NCBI RefSeq assembly: GCF_963667045.1
Contig: NZ_OY762934.1
Location: 1,729,501 to 1,793,500, forward strand
From: an uncultured Cohaesibacter sp.
Lineage (GTDB): Bacteria; Pseudomonadota; Alphaproteobacteria; Rhizobiales; Cohaesibacteraceae
DNA length: 64,000 nucleotides
Direction of reading: 5' to 3'
Under the pieces are notes generated by a model. It was given only the letters and a program-made list of their open reading frames with translations. It was not told where the DNA came from and made no database searches. Numbering within the stretch: the stretch's first letter is position 1; every line of letters starts with the position of its first letter. Position numbers and translations under genes: made by a program. Positions 1 through 8,458 of this stretch are shown here, in pieces.

Positions 1-2
1 AT

Positions 3-146
3 GGTTCGGACTCCGAGATCGCACTGGCCTTTTCCGATGCCTATCGCATGCTGGATGCCAGGATTTCCATTTTCACTTCCCTTCCCCTTTCCAACATCGA
101 CCGCCTGTCCCTGCAGCACAAACTCGATGAAATCGGAAAGTCCTGA
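3..146 (+). CDS. arsC: ArsC-type arsenate reductase, C-terminal fragment (gene starts before the window)
   Basis: An open frame enters from the left edge and stops at TGA 144-146, giving 47 C-terminal residues that include AYRMLDARISIF and LDEIGKS. This tail resembles the end of low-molecular-weight-phosphatase-type arsenate reductases found beside ACR3 in rhizobia. Such enzymes reduce arsenate to arsenite in the cytoplasm using thiols. The catalytic N-terminal loop lies outside the window, so the call rests on the tail and on the ACR3 gene 30 bases downstream. The close spacing suggests one operon. The family call is inference from a short fragment. Confidence 0.6.
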   Translation, partial: GSDSEIALAFSDAYRMLDARISIFTSLPLSNIDRLSLQHKLDEIGKS

Positions 147-176
147 AAAAGAACCAGTCTGAAAGAAAGACCTCTC

Positions 177-1247
177 ATGTCCGTTGAAGCAAACCTGCCT
201 TCCCATGCCTCCGAGCCCGGTGGCATCGGGTTTTTCGAAAAATGGCTCTCTGTCTGGGTCGCCTTGGCGATTGCAGCGGGCCTTGCGCTTGGAGAGCTGT
301 TTCCCGGGCTGTTCGGCCTTCTGGCCGGTCTCGAATATGCCCATGTCAACCTTGTGGTCGCCCTGCTGATCTGGGCCATGGTCTACCCGATGATGGTGTC
401 GGTGGATTTCTCCTCCATCAGCCATGTCGCCGACGAACCGAAGGGACTGATCATCACCCTGGCAGTCAACTGGCTGATCAAGCCCTTCACCATGGCCGTG
501 CTCGGGGTGGTGTTCTTCAAATATCTGTTCGCGGGCATGATCGGCCCGGCTGATGCGGATTCCTATATCGCGGGCCTCATCCTGCTTGGGGCCGCCCCCT
601 GTACGGCAATGGTGTTCGTCTGGTCGCAGCTAACCCGAGGGGATGCCAACTATACCCTCGTGCAGGTCAGCGTGAATGACCTCATCATGGTATTCGCCTA
701 TGCCCCGATTGTTGCCCTGCTGCTGGGCGTGACCAATATTCCCGTGCCCTGGGACACGCTCATTCTCAGCGTCGTGCTCTATGTCGTGGTGCCGCTGGTT
801 GCGGGCTATTTCACGCGCAAGGCACTGGCGGCTGGCACAAGAACCGACGAGGCGATTGCGGCCTTTACCGGCAAACTCAAGCCGGTGTCCGTGCTTGGCC
901 TTCTGGCCACGGTGGTTTTGCTGTTCGGCTTTCAGGGTGGCGTGATCCTGTCGCAGCCGCTGCTGATCGCACTCATCGCCTTGCCGCTGCTCATGCAATC
1001 CTATGGTATCTTTGCAATTGCCTATCTCGCCGCATGGATCATGAAGGTGCCGTTCCGGATCGCGGCCCCTTGCGCCCTCATCGGCACCTCCAACTTCTTC
1101 GAGCTGGCGGTAGCGGTCGCCATCGGTCTGTTCGGGCTTAATTCTGGCGCTGCGCTGGCAACGGTGGTCGGCGTTCTGGTGGAAGTTCCGGTCATGTTGT
1201 CGCTGGTAGCCTTTGCCAACCGGACACGCCAGCATTTCCCGGCCTAG
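177..1247 (+). CDS. acr3: ACR3-family arsenite efflux permease
   Basis: This 356-residue integral membrane protein has about ten hydrophobic segments. ACR3 carriers expel arsenite, and sometimes antimonite, from the cytoplasm using the proton motive force. The family signature [13 protein letters not shown], with the conserved cysteine of the mid-protein segment, is visible, as is the late [17 protein letters not shown] motif. Length matches the family (about 350). ATG at 177 follows a purine-rich GAAAGAAAG stretch and lies 30 bases after arsC, so reductase and pump are probably co-transcribed. No ArsR repressor is visible here; it may lie upstream of the window. Confidence 0.93.
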   Translation: MSVEANLPSHASEPGGIGFFEKWLSVWVALAIAAGLALGELFPGLFGLLAGLEYAHVNLVVALLIWAMVYPMMVSVDFSSISHVADEPKGLIITLAVNWLIKPFTMAVLGVVFFKYLFAGMIGPADADSYIAGLILLGAAPCTAMVFVWSQLTRGDANYTLVQVSVNDLIMVFAYAPIVALLLGVTNIPVPWDTLILSVVLYVVVPLVAGYFTRKALAAGTRTDEAIAAFTGKLKPVSVLGLLATVVLLFGFQGGVILSQPLLIALIALPLLMQSYGIFAIAYLAAWIMKVPFRIAAPCALIGTSNFFELAVAVAIGLFGLNSGAALATVVGVLVEVPVMLSLVAFANRTRQHFPA

Positions 1248-1291
1248 CCGACGTTGATCTGCACAAGTCCGTATGGGCCTTGAGAATAAAA

Positions 1292-1322
1292 AAGCGGCAT
1301 GCTCCTTGTGGGCATGCCGCTT
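1292..1322. terminator. Hairpin terminator between convergent acr3 and iolB
   Basis: An 11-bp perfect stem (AAGCGGCATGC / GCATGCCGCTT) encloses a 9-base loop between the two convergent stop codons. The left flank is A-rich (AATAAAA), so on the minus strand the hairpin is followed by a T-tract. That makes it a good intrinsic terminator for iolCB and a weaker one for acr3. Confidence 0.75.
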
Positions 1323-1383
1323 CTGCTGCTTGGGTTCCAGCCCCTCCAGGAGGGCAGAGGGGACAGGGACTGCTGCGAGATTG

Positions 1384-2187
1384 TCAGGCGTCTTTCTGGG
1401 CAATCCAGTCATGGTGCGGGTGGTTCTGGAACCGCCATTTGCGCAGCGGGCCAGCCATGACGTTGAGATAATAGAGGTCATAGCCATAGGGCGCGCCGCA
1501 CGGATGGTAGCCTTCCGGCACCAGCACCACTTCGCCATCATGCACCGTGAAGGTTTCATCCATTGAACCGCTGTCATTGTAGACCCGCTGATGGGCATAG
1601 CCCTTGGACGGGTTCAGGCGGTGATAATAGCTCTCTTCCAGATGGGTGATGGTCGGGAAATTGTCCGTGTCATGGCGGTGCGGGGGATAGGATGACCAGT
1701 GCCCCGATGGCGTGATGCATTCGGTGACAAGCAGGCTGTCGGCAACGTCATAGTCTTCCATGGCGATCGGGAAGATGTGGCGGGTGTTGGCGCCCTTGCC
1801 CTTGGTGACCCGCTCAGGCGCCTTGAGGACCTGCGCCTTGTGGCCACCCATGCCGGGAGCCGAGCAGACGGCCACCTTGCAGTCCCTCACGGCAACCAGC
1901 GACCAATTGCTATCGTTCGGAATATAGACCGACTGGGGTGCGATCGGATCGAAAACGCTGTCGCGGCTGCCGATCTTGCCGAAAGCTTCGCCAGCGCCGG
2001 AAATTTCCGCATAGCCTTCAAGCATGACGAGGATAACCTCGCGGTCGCCGGTGGCTTCGGCTGCAGTTTCCCCCGGTTTCAGGTCATAGAGACCGAAGCC
2101 GACATAGGTCCAGCCAGCGCTTTCCGGGGTGATATCGTGAACCTTGCCGCTTTCAGCCTGCGGCTTGCGGTGCAAATTGTAAGACAT
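1384..2187 (-). CDS. iolB: 5-deoxy-glucuronate isomerase IolB
   Basis: This 267-residue bicupin enzyme isomerises 5-deoxy-D-glucuronate to 2-deoxy-5-keto-D-gluconate in myo-inositol degradation. The family motifs PPHRHDTDNFPTITHLEESYYHRL (metal-binding histidines and acidic residues, middle) and EGYHPCGAPYGYDLYYLNVMAG (C-terminal) are visible. The ATG at 2187 is preceded by an AGGAGGAAAGAC ribosome site, so in-frame upstream codons were not used. It lies 10 bases downstream of iolC in the same direction and the two are co-transcribed. The usual partners iolD, iolE and iolG are not in this window. Confidence 0.95.
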   Translation of the reverse strand: MSYNLHRKPQAESGKVHDITPESAGWTYVGFGLYDLKPGETAAEATGDREVILVMLEGYAEISGAGEAFGKIGSRDSVFDPIAPQSVYIPNDSNWSLVAVRDCKVAVCSAPGMGGHKAQVLKAPERVTKGKGANTRHIFPIAMEDYDVADSLLVTECITPSGHWSSYPPHRHDTDNFPTITHLEESYYHRLNPSKGYAHQRVYNDSGSMDETFTVHDGEVVLVPEGYHPCGAPYGYDLYYLNVMAGPLRKWRFQNHPHHDWIAQKDA

Positions 2188-2197
2188 GTCTTTCCTC

Positions 2198-4132
2198 CTA
2201 ATGATTGGCCTCGTCTCTGGCTCCGAGGGCAAACGATCTGGCCTCATCCCAGAGCGAGCACAAAGCTCCATAATTCTTTGTCAGCTGGCGCACTGCGGTT
2301 GCGTCATCCACCTTGCCTGCGAACCACTGAAGCGCCGTGGCGTTCATGATGGTACGGCCGACCGCAAACCCCTTGACCAACGGATGGGCGGCTGCAATCC
2401 GCAATGCAGGCCCCAGAGCCTCCATATCGGCAGCAAGCCCCAGAACCACCACGCCGCGACAGTGCGGATCATGGCTTTCGATCTCGTGGCAGGCATTGCG
2501 CCAGGCAGCGTCGGTCTTCATCGGCTCCAGCTTCCACCAGTCCGGATAGATGCCGATTTCATACAGTCGCCGGATCAACCTGGCTGCCGACATGTCATCG
2601 ACCGGCCCTACCGGCGATGTGATCAGCTCGACCAATAGATCAAGCCGGTTGTTGCGAGCAGCCGCGGCCAGCTTCAGCAGGGTGGCTTCCTGCTGATCCC
2701 GCAAGGCGACATCGTCGTCCGGGTGGCAATAGCACAGCACCTTGACGACGTGGTTCTGAGGCCATTCCCGCAGACCACCACAGTCCGGGCCGAGTTCCTC
2801 TTCAAATGCCAACGGACAGGAGGCGGGGAATTCCACCGGACGACCGATCCATAGCCCCTTGTCAGCGGCAGCATGCAGTGCCTCCTGACCGACCCGGTTA
2901 TCACACAGGATACCGTAACCATCCCGACCGCCGGAAACCTGCATCGTCGCCTCAAGGCACAGCTTCTTGAACGAACCGATGCGGTCCCGCGGCACCTTCA
3001 GTTCATCGCACATGCGCTCTAGCTGGATGCGATGGTCAAAGGCGAAAATCCGGACGCCCGGCCAGGCCTTGTGCCGGTTCGTCGACCAATGGATCTGCTC
3101 CAGCTCCAGATCCTTGCGCAGGGCCGGTGTCTTGACACCGCGTTGCAGGAAGAATTGCAGCTCCTCCCAACTGGGATAAGCCGGTGTGCAGCCGTGGCGG
3201 CTGACTGCGAAGGCACCGCAAGCATTGGCATAGGTCAGGGCCGTGACCCAGTCCTTGCCATCAAGCCAGCCTTTCAGAAGACCGGACATGAAGCCATCCC
3301 CTGCCCCTAGCACGTTGAACACCTCGATCGGGAAGCCGGGGCCGGATTCACCATCATCGAGTGAGCCGGGAATGGTGCCGGTGAAGGCCGTAGCCCCCAT
3401 CGGGCCGCGTTTGCACACGAGCGTCGCACCAGTCACCTTGCGGACAGCCCTGAGCGCTTCAAGCGTATCGGTGGTGCCGCCTGCAATATGGAATTCCTCT
3501 TCGGTACCGACGATCAGGTCGAACAGGGACAGGGTTTCCTGCAGCTGCCGGGTGACCTCGTCGGAAGCGATGAAACGGTTTTCGCCATCGCCATGGCCGG
3601 AAAGCCCCCAGAGATTGGGCCGAAAATCGATATCCAGCGCAGTTCTTGCGCCATTTCCCCTTGCCAGTCGCAGCGCCTTGAGCACCGCCGCCTTGGTGCG
3701 CGGATGGCTCAGGTGAGTGCCGGTGGCCGTAACACAGCGGGCTTCGGCGATGAACGCGGGGTCGATGTCGTCTTCGCATAGCGCCATGTCGGCGCAGTTC
3801 TCGCGATAGAAGATCAGGGGGAAATGTTCCTTGTCGCGAATGCCGAGAATGGCGAGCGCCGTCAGTCTCTGTGGGTCGGTTATCACGCCGCGCGTATCGA
3901 CACCAAGGGCTTCCAGTTCCTCCCGGATAAAGCGGCCCAGATGTTCATCGCCAACGCGCGTGATGACTGCAGACCGAACGCCAAGCTTGGCGGTGCCAGC
4001 GGCCATGTTGGTGGGGCTGCCCCCGATGTATTTCTCAAACGAACGCATGTCCTCCAGTCTGCCGCCGACCTGGCTTCCGTACAGATCGACGGAGCTGCGT
4101 CCGATTGTTATGAGATCAAGTGTCTTCTGCAT
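2198..4132 (-). CDS. iolC: IolC: 5-dehydro-2-deoxygluconokinase fused to DUF2090 aldolase-like domain
   Basis: This 644-residue fusion has an N-terminal PfkB/ribokinase-fold kinase (about residues 1-325) with GGSPTNMAAGTAKLG near the substrate site and the catalytic GAGDGFMSGLL signature. A C-terminal DUF2090 domain (about 335-640, from RIFAFDHRIQL) follows and is related to the phospho-aldolase step. The kinase phosphorylates 2-deoxy-5-keto-D-gluconate; the fused domain is thought to cleave the product to malonate semialdehyde and dihydroxyacetone phosphate. The fusion is common in proteobacterial iol loci. It is the first gene of the leftward iolCB operon, divergent from the RpiR-type regulator, with inverted repeats between them. 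Confidence 0.93.
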   Translation of the reverse strand: MQKTLDLITIGRSSVDLYGSQVGGRLEDMRSFEKYIGGSPTNMAAGTAKLGVRSAVITRVGDEHLGRFIREELEALGVDTRGVITDPQRLTALAILGIRDKEHFPLIFYRENCADMALCEDDIDPAFIAEARCVTATGTHLSHPRTKAAVLKALRLARGNGARTALDIDFRPNLWGLSGHGDGENRFIASDEVTRQLQETLSLFDLIVGTEEEFHIAGGTTDTLEALRAVRKVTGATLVCKRGPMGATAFTGTIPGSLDDGESGPGFPIEVFNVLGAGDGFMSGLLKGWLDGKDWVTALTYANACGAFAVSRHGCTPAYPSWEELQFFLQRGVKTPALRKDLELEQIHWSTNRHKAWPGVRIFAFDHRIQLERMCDELKVPRDRIGSFKKLCLEATMQVSGGRDGYGILCDNRVGQEALHAAADKGLWIGRPVEFPASCPLAFEEELGPDCGGLREWPQNHVVKVLCYCHPDDDVALRDQQEATLLKLAAAARNNRLDLLVELITSPVGPVDDMSAARLIRRLYEIGIYPDWWKLEPMKTDAAWRNACHEIESHDPHCRGVVVLGLAADMEALGPALRIAAAHPLVKGFAVGRTIMNATALQWFAGKVDDATAVRQLTKNYGALCSLWDEARSFALGARDEANH

Positions 4133-4197
4133 CGCTCACCTATTTCTAATCCTCCCGTTGTGGACGAGTTGACGTTAGACTAGCAATGAAATATAAA

Positions 4198-4219
4198 TTC
4201 TAAAAGAGAAATTTTAGAA
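4198..4219. promoter_or_regulatory. Perfect 8-6-8 inverted repeat in the iolC/iolR intergenic region
   Basis: TTCTAAAA and TTTTAGAA are separated by six bases, 66 bases upstream of iolC. The stretch is AT-rich and non-coding. Its position between iolC and an RpiR-family gene makes it a candidate operator for that regulator; binding is inference. Confidence 0.5.
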
Positions 4220-4272
4220 ATTTTTATTCTACACACAAAATGTATCAAACTTTGAACAGGGCGTGTCAAATA

Positions 4273-4289
4273 GAATGAAATTTTCATTC
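4273..4289. promoter_or_regulatory. Perfect 17-bp palindrome upstream of iolR
   Basis: GAATGAAATTTTCATTC reads as an 8-1-8 palindrome about 80 bases before the regulator start. It differs from the neighbouring 8-6-8 repeat, so one or both may be operator sites for divergent control of iolCB and the regulator gene. Confidence 0.45.
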
Positions 4290-4371
4290 CAATTATGAAA
4301 TAGCTCGCGTAAGGTGAGCCAGTTTTACTGGAATACCCCCCACCCACTCCATGATGGAGGTCACTAGCACG

Positions 4372-5211
4372 ATGAATGAAGCATCCGTCCCAACCTCGGT
4401 CACCGAGTTCGAAAAGAAGATATCGCTAATCAAGGATAGCCTGCCCAAGCGGCTGCAGGATTGCGCCAGTTTCGTCTTGCGCAAAGGCGACGCCATGGCC
4501 TTCCTGACCGTGGCACAGGCGTCCCAGGAATCCGGCATCGCCCCCTCCGCCTTCATTCGTTTCGCACAGGCGCTCGGCCTGCAGGGTTACTCGGACATGC
4601 AGCAGCTGTTCCGCCGGCAGGCAACGCAGCAGCGGCCACCCTATCGCTATCGCATCAACACTCTGCGCCAGCGCGGCGAGACGGAAGCAGACCTCCTGTT
4701 CGTTGATTTCTGCGACTCATCCATCGCCTCAATTGAGCGACTGATGACCAAGATGGATCCTCAATTGATTGAAAATGCAACAGAAATTATCTGCAGTAAG
4801 CCCTATCTGCATGTTGTCGGCCAACGCCGGGCCTTCTCTGTTGCCTGCTATCTTGCCTATGTTCTGGGACAATTCGACCATCGCGTTATCCTGCACGCCG
4901 ATGTAGGATCGATCAAGATTCCCAATACCTTCAATCCGGGAGAAGTGGTGCTGCTGATCTCGTTTGAACCCTACACGTCGGAGGTTGTACTGGTAGCCGA
5001 AAAGGCCAAAAGCGATGGGGCACAGGTGGTAGCGATCACCGACACACCGCTCAGCCCCCTATCTGGGCTGGCCGATGTGAGTCTGGAGGTGGTGGAAGAA
5101 GATGTCGGAGGGTTCCGCACCTATTCGGCAACCTTCTGCCTTGCCGCCGCGATGGCCGTCTCAATAGGCACACGCCTCAATTCAACATCGCTTATGAAGG
5201 AGAATGTATAA
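4372..5211 (+). CDS. iolR: MurR/RpiR-family transcriptional regulator, probable IolR
   Basis: This 279-residue protein has an N-terminal RpiR helix-turn-helix (about residues 15-90, with FLTVAQASQESGIAPSAFIRFAQALGLQGYSDMQQ) and a C-terminal SIS sugar-phosphate-binding domain (about 125-255). In rhizobia the IolR repressor of inositol genes belongs to this family and responds to a pathway intermediate. The ATG at 4372 has GGAGG 11 bases upstream; an ATG at 4351 lies in frame but has no ribosome site. It is divergent from iolC, with palindromes between, and runs toward the TRAP operon. The iolR name rests on family plus context. Confidence 0.85.
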   Translation: MNEASVPTSVTEFEKKISLIKDSLPKRLQDCASFVLRKGDAMAFLTVAQASQESGIAPSAFIRFAQALGLQGYSDMQQLFRRQATQQRPPYRYRINTLRQRGETEADLLFVDFCDSSIASIERLMTKMDPQLIENATEIICSKPYLHVVGQRRAFSVACYLAYVLGQFDHRVILHADVGSIKIPNTFNPGEVVLLISFEPYTSEVVLVAEKAKSDGAQVVAITDTPLSPLSGLADVSLEVVEEDVGGFRTYSATFCLAAAMAVSIGTRLNSTSLMKENV

Positions 5212-5252
5212 CTTTAGTCCAAGATCAAAGATTTCATATTGACCCCAATATA

Positions 5253-5265
5253 GAATATATGTTCC
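5253..5265. promoter_or_regulatory. GAA-N6-TTCC motif upstream of dctP
   Basis: The 129-base gap between the RpiR gene and dctP contains GAA, six bases, then TTCC. As I recall, the IolR site described for Sinorhizobium is GGAA-N6-TTCC; this copy matches one half fully and the other partly. It would be consistent with the RpiR regulator also acting on the TRAP operon, but the motif is short and could occur by chance. Confidence 0.3.
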
Positions 5266-5340
5266 ATTTTCTATCGTATTGGAATGCATCATCCTGATGC
5301 AGTTGTGTCTGGCGGGAGGGTCAGGCACTGGGAGGTTTAG

Positions 5341-6387
5341 ATGAAATTGAAAGCTCTGGTAACGGGTACGGCAATTGCTCTTGCCCTTAGCGCAAATGCG
5401 GCTTTTGCCGCTGACTATGTCATGAAAATCGCAAGTGGCACGCCAGCTGATCCGATGGCTCTGCCGGCATCCGCCTCTTTGGCGATTTTCGAACAGAAAG
5501 TGGAACTCTATACAGACGGTCGTGTTGACGTTCAGGTCTTCCCTGATGGTCAGCTCGGCGATCAGCTGTCCGGCCTGCAGCAGGTCAAATCCGGCGAATT
5601 GCAAGGCAGCGAACTGGCAATGGGCGTGATGTCCAACCTGTTCCCGAAAATCACCTTCACCGACCTGCCCTATATCATGCCCGACATGGCTGTCGCCCAG
5701 AAACTCTACACCCGCGAAAACCCGGTCATGAAGAAGATCATTGCCGAGCTTGAGGAAAAGACCGGTGTCGGCATCCTGTTCTTCAGCCCGCAGGCCTATC
5801 GCCAGATTTCAACTGCCAAGAAGCCGGTCCACACCGTGGCCGACCTCAAGGGCGTAAAACTGCGCACCATGCAGGTTCGTCCGCATATCGAAATGTTCAA
5901 CGCAGCTGGTGCCCAGGCAACTCCGGTGCCATGGCTTGAAGTCTATACGTCCCTGCAAACCGGCGTTGTCGATGGTCAGGAAAACCCGCTTGCAACCATC
6001 CGCGCCATGAACTTCCATGAAGTCCAGAAATACATCACCCTTGATGGCCATGTGCACCTGGTTGGCGCTGTTACCTATAACGTCGAATGGTTCAATAGCC
6101 TGCCGCGGGACATTCAGGTTGCCATCATGAAAGCAGGCAACGAAGCCCAGGCTGGTGCTGAAGCCCTTGCCCCACTGAAAGACATCATCGACGGCAAATG
6201 GCTGCAGGACCATGGCGTCGAGATCTATCAGCCGACCGCTGCCGAAATCGCCGAGTTCAAGAAGGCATTCCAGCCGGCAGCCTTTGCATGGTTTGAAAAG
6301 AACGTGGACGGCGGCGCCGAAGTCCTGAAGATGGTTCAGGACGAAATCGACCGCATCCAGAAGAGCTATGAGGATCTAGTCTACTAA
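5341..6387 (+). CDS. dctP: TRAP transporter solute-binding protein, DctP family
   Basis: This 348-residue periplasmic protein carries a clear signal peptide (MKLKALVTGTAIALALSA, cleavage near AFAA-DY). It captures a solute and delivers it to the DctQM membrane pair, driven by sodium or proton gradients. The DctP motif LRTMQV carries the arginine that usually salt-bridges a ligand carboxylate, and VVDGQENP follows, so the ligand is probably an organic or sugar acid. ATG at 5341 has GGGAGG six bases upstream. It heads the dctP-dctQ-dctM order. Being next to iol genes suggests, but does not prove, an inositol- or sugar-acid-related ligand. Confidence 0.92.
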   Translation: MKLKALVTGTAIALALSANAAFAADYVMKIASGTPADPMALPASASLAIFEQKVELYTDGRVDVQVFPDGQLGDQLSGLQQVKSGELQGSELAMGVMSNLFPKITFTDLPYIMPDMAVAQKLYTRENPVMKKIIAELEEKTGVGILFFSPQAYRQISTAKKPVHTVADLKGVKLRTMQVRPHIEMFNAAGAQATPVPWLEVYTSLQTGVVDGQENPLATIRAMNFHEVQKYITLDGHVHLVGAVTYNVEWFNSLPRDIQVAIMKAGNEAQAGAEALAPLKDIIDGKWLQDHGVEIYQPTAAEIAEFKKAFQPAAFAWFEKNVDGGAEVLKMVQDEIDRIQKSYEDLVY

Positions 6388-6460
6388 AATCCTGGAGCCA
6401 AGGCGGGGAGCGGCATTGTCCGCTTCCCGTCCGCTTTTTCCCAAGGTCCGAGGACTGGAA

Positions 6461-7021
6461 ATGCAAACACCGACAAATCCCCCCAACAAGATCGAACGGA
6501 CGCTGGATGCGGTCAATATGATATTGAACGCCTTTCTGGCTGTTCTGGTCTTCAGCATCTTTTCCGTTCTGCTCCTGCAGGTCTGCATGCGATATTTCCT
6601 CGCCATGCCACTTTATTGGGCTGAAGAAGCGGCCAAATATCTGATGATCTATGTCACCAGTGTTGGCGCCGCCACGGCCTACCGCCATTATGCCCACCCG
6701 CGCCTGATGATCGTCATTTCGATGATCCCGCGCAAGCAGGCCATGTGGTACGACTTTGTCCTGCGTCTGCCTGTCGCCGTGTTCTTTGTCTATCTCATTT
6801 ATGTGGGTTGGGGTTATGCCAACGCCAACGAGTGGATGACAACACCGGGGCTGCAAATTTCCTTCTTCTGGCCATTCTTCGCGATCCCGCTCGGAGCATG
6901 CTTCGTGATGCTCTATCTCATATTGGATGCCATCGACATCCTCTTCTACCATCGCAGCTGGATTCTCGAACCGGAATTCCTCGTCAATGCGGATACCCCT
7001 GAATCGGAGACGCAAAAATGA
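6461..7021 (+). CDS. dctQ: TRAP transporter small permease subunit, DctQ family
   Basis: This 186-residue protein has four hydrophobic segments (about residues 22-45, 60-80, 100-125, 140-160). They include MRYFLAMPLYWAEEAAKYLMIY, the usual DctQ core. DctQ is the small membrane subunit that pairs with DctM to form the translocon. ATG 6461 (MQTPTNPPN) was preferred over an in-frame TTG at 6416 that has no ribosome site. Its stop overlaps the dctM start by four bases (ATGA), showing translational coupling. Confidence 0.9.
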   Translation: MQTPTNPPNKIERTLDAVNMILNAFLAVLVFSIFSVLLLQVCMRYFLAMPLYWAEEAAKYLMIYVTSVGAATAYRHYAHPRLMIVISMIPRKQAMWYDFVLRLPVAVFFVYLIYVGWGYANANEWMTTPGLQISFFWPFFAIPLGACFVMLYLILDAIDILFYHRSWILEPEFLVNADTPESETQK

Positions 7022-8313
7022 CCTTCGCCTTTTCGCTCATGCTGGTGGTATTCGGCCTTCTGGCGATACTGGGTGTGCCTTTGAGTTTTACGACCGGCAT
7101 CGCCTCGCTTGTTTATTTTCTGGTTTCCGAACAGTCCATACGAACGATCATCCACCAGTTCTTCACCTCGATTGACAGCTTCGTGCTGCTGGCAGTTCCG
7201 CTGTTCGTCATGGCAGGGCACGTCATGGCCGCCTGCCGCATCACCGACAACATCGTCTCGCTCGCCAACCTGATGGTCGGGCACATGCGGGGCGGGCTCG
7301 CACAGGTGAACGTGGTCGCCTCGATGCTGTTTGGCGGGTGCTCGGGGTCGGCGCTGGCTGACGTCGCCGGTCTTGGCTCGGTGCTTATTCCGGCGATGAA
7401 GAAAAACGGCTATTCGGAGAGCTTCTCGGCTGCGGTCACGGTAGCCTCGTCCGTTCAGGGGCCAATCATTCCACCCTCGATCCCGATGGTCATCTTTGCG
7501 TCGGTTGCCCAGGTCTCGACAGGTGCCCTGCTGGTTGGCGGTGCTCTGCCCGGCGTGATGCTCGGACTTGCACAGATGCTGGTGGTCTGGATCATCGCCA
7601 GCCGCCGGGGTTATCGTTCCTCGCACGGCAAGTATTTGATGGCGGAAGTCATCAAGATCTGCAAATCCTCTGTCCCGGCGCTGTTGATGCCAGTCATCCT
7701 GATGGGTGGCATCCTGTCAGGCATATTCACCCCGACCGAGGCAGCTTCCGTTGCCGTTGGCTATGCGCTGCTGCTGGGCTTCTTCCTCTATCGCAACGTC
7801 GGCTTCAAGGACCTGCTGGTCATCGGTGCCAAGGTTGCCCGGGATTCGGCTGCCATCTTCTTCCTCATCGGCACCGCCGGTATCTTCGGCTGGATCCTGG
7901 CCGTTGCCCACCTGCCGCAAATCGCAGCGGAATGGATCCGCATGAATGCGGTTGATCCGCTGATGGTGCTGCTGGTCATCAACATCTTCCTGTTGATGTG
8001 GGGCATGTTCATGGATGCTGCACCGGCCATCCTCATTCTTGGCCCGATCCTGACGCCAATCGCAACGGCCGTGGGCATCAATCCGATCCACTTTGGTGTC
8101 GTGATGGTGTTCAACCTGATGATCGGCCTGATGACCCCGCCTTACGGGCTGTGCCTGTTCGCCGGGGCGGCGATCACGTCGAACGAGACACGAATAGGGG
8201 CGATTTCAAGAGAGATCATGCCGTTCCTGTTCATCTCTATCGGCGTGTTGGCCCTGATCAGCCTGTTTCCGGATCTGGTGCTCTTTCTGCCTCGTCTGGC
8301 TGGCCTCATGTAA
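7018..8313 (+). CDS. dctM: TRAP transporter large permease subunit, DctM family
   Basis: This 431-residue polytopic protein (about 12 membrane segments) forms the transport channel with DctQ. Family motifs include GGCSGSALADVAGLGSVLIPAM near residues 100-125, PPSIPMVIFA, and the late GLMTPPYGLCLF. Length is typical of stand-alone DctM (about 425-435). The ATG overlaps dctQ. The complete P-Q-M set is intact and in the order expected for a single operon. Confidence 0.93.
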   Translation: MTFAFSLMLVVFGLLAILGVPLSFTTGIASLVYFLVSEQSIRTIIHQFFTSIDSFVLLAVPLFVMAGHVMAACRITDNIVSLANLMVGHMRGGLAQVNVVASMLFGGCSGSALADVAGLGSVLIPAMKKNGYSESFSAAVTVASSVQGPIIPPSIPMVIFASVAQVSTGALLVGGALPGVMLGLAQMLVVWIIASRRGYRSSHGKYLMAEVIKICKSSVPALLMPVILMGGILSGIFTPTEAASVAVGYALLLGFFLYRNVGFKDLLVIGAKVARDSAAIFFLIGTAGIFGWILAVAHLPQIAAEWIRMNAVDPLMVLLVINIFLLMWGMFMDAAPAILILGPILTPIATAVGINPIHFGVVMVFNLMIGLMTPPYGLCLFAGAAITSNETRIGAISREIMPFLFISIGVLALISLFPDLVLFLPRLAGLM

Positions 8314-8458
8314 TCCGGTATCAAAAATCACAATCTCAAGACAATGCTGCCTCTGATCCTTGTGATCGGAGGTGGCAAGAACCGAAATGTTCCGCCACCT
8401 GCAGCGCTCTCATCTACAGGACCGCTGGAACTCGGCCTTCCCTATCATGGAGAAAGAC

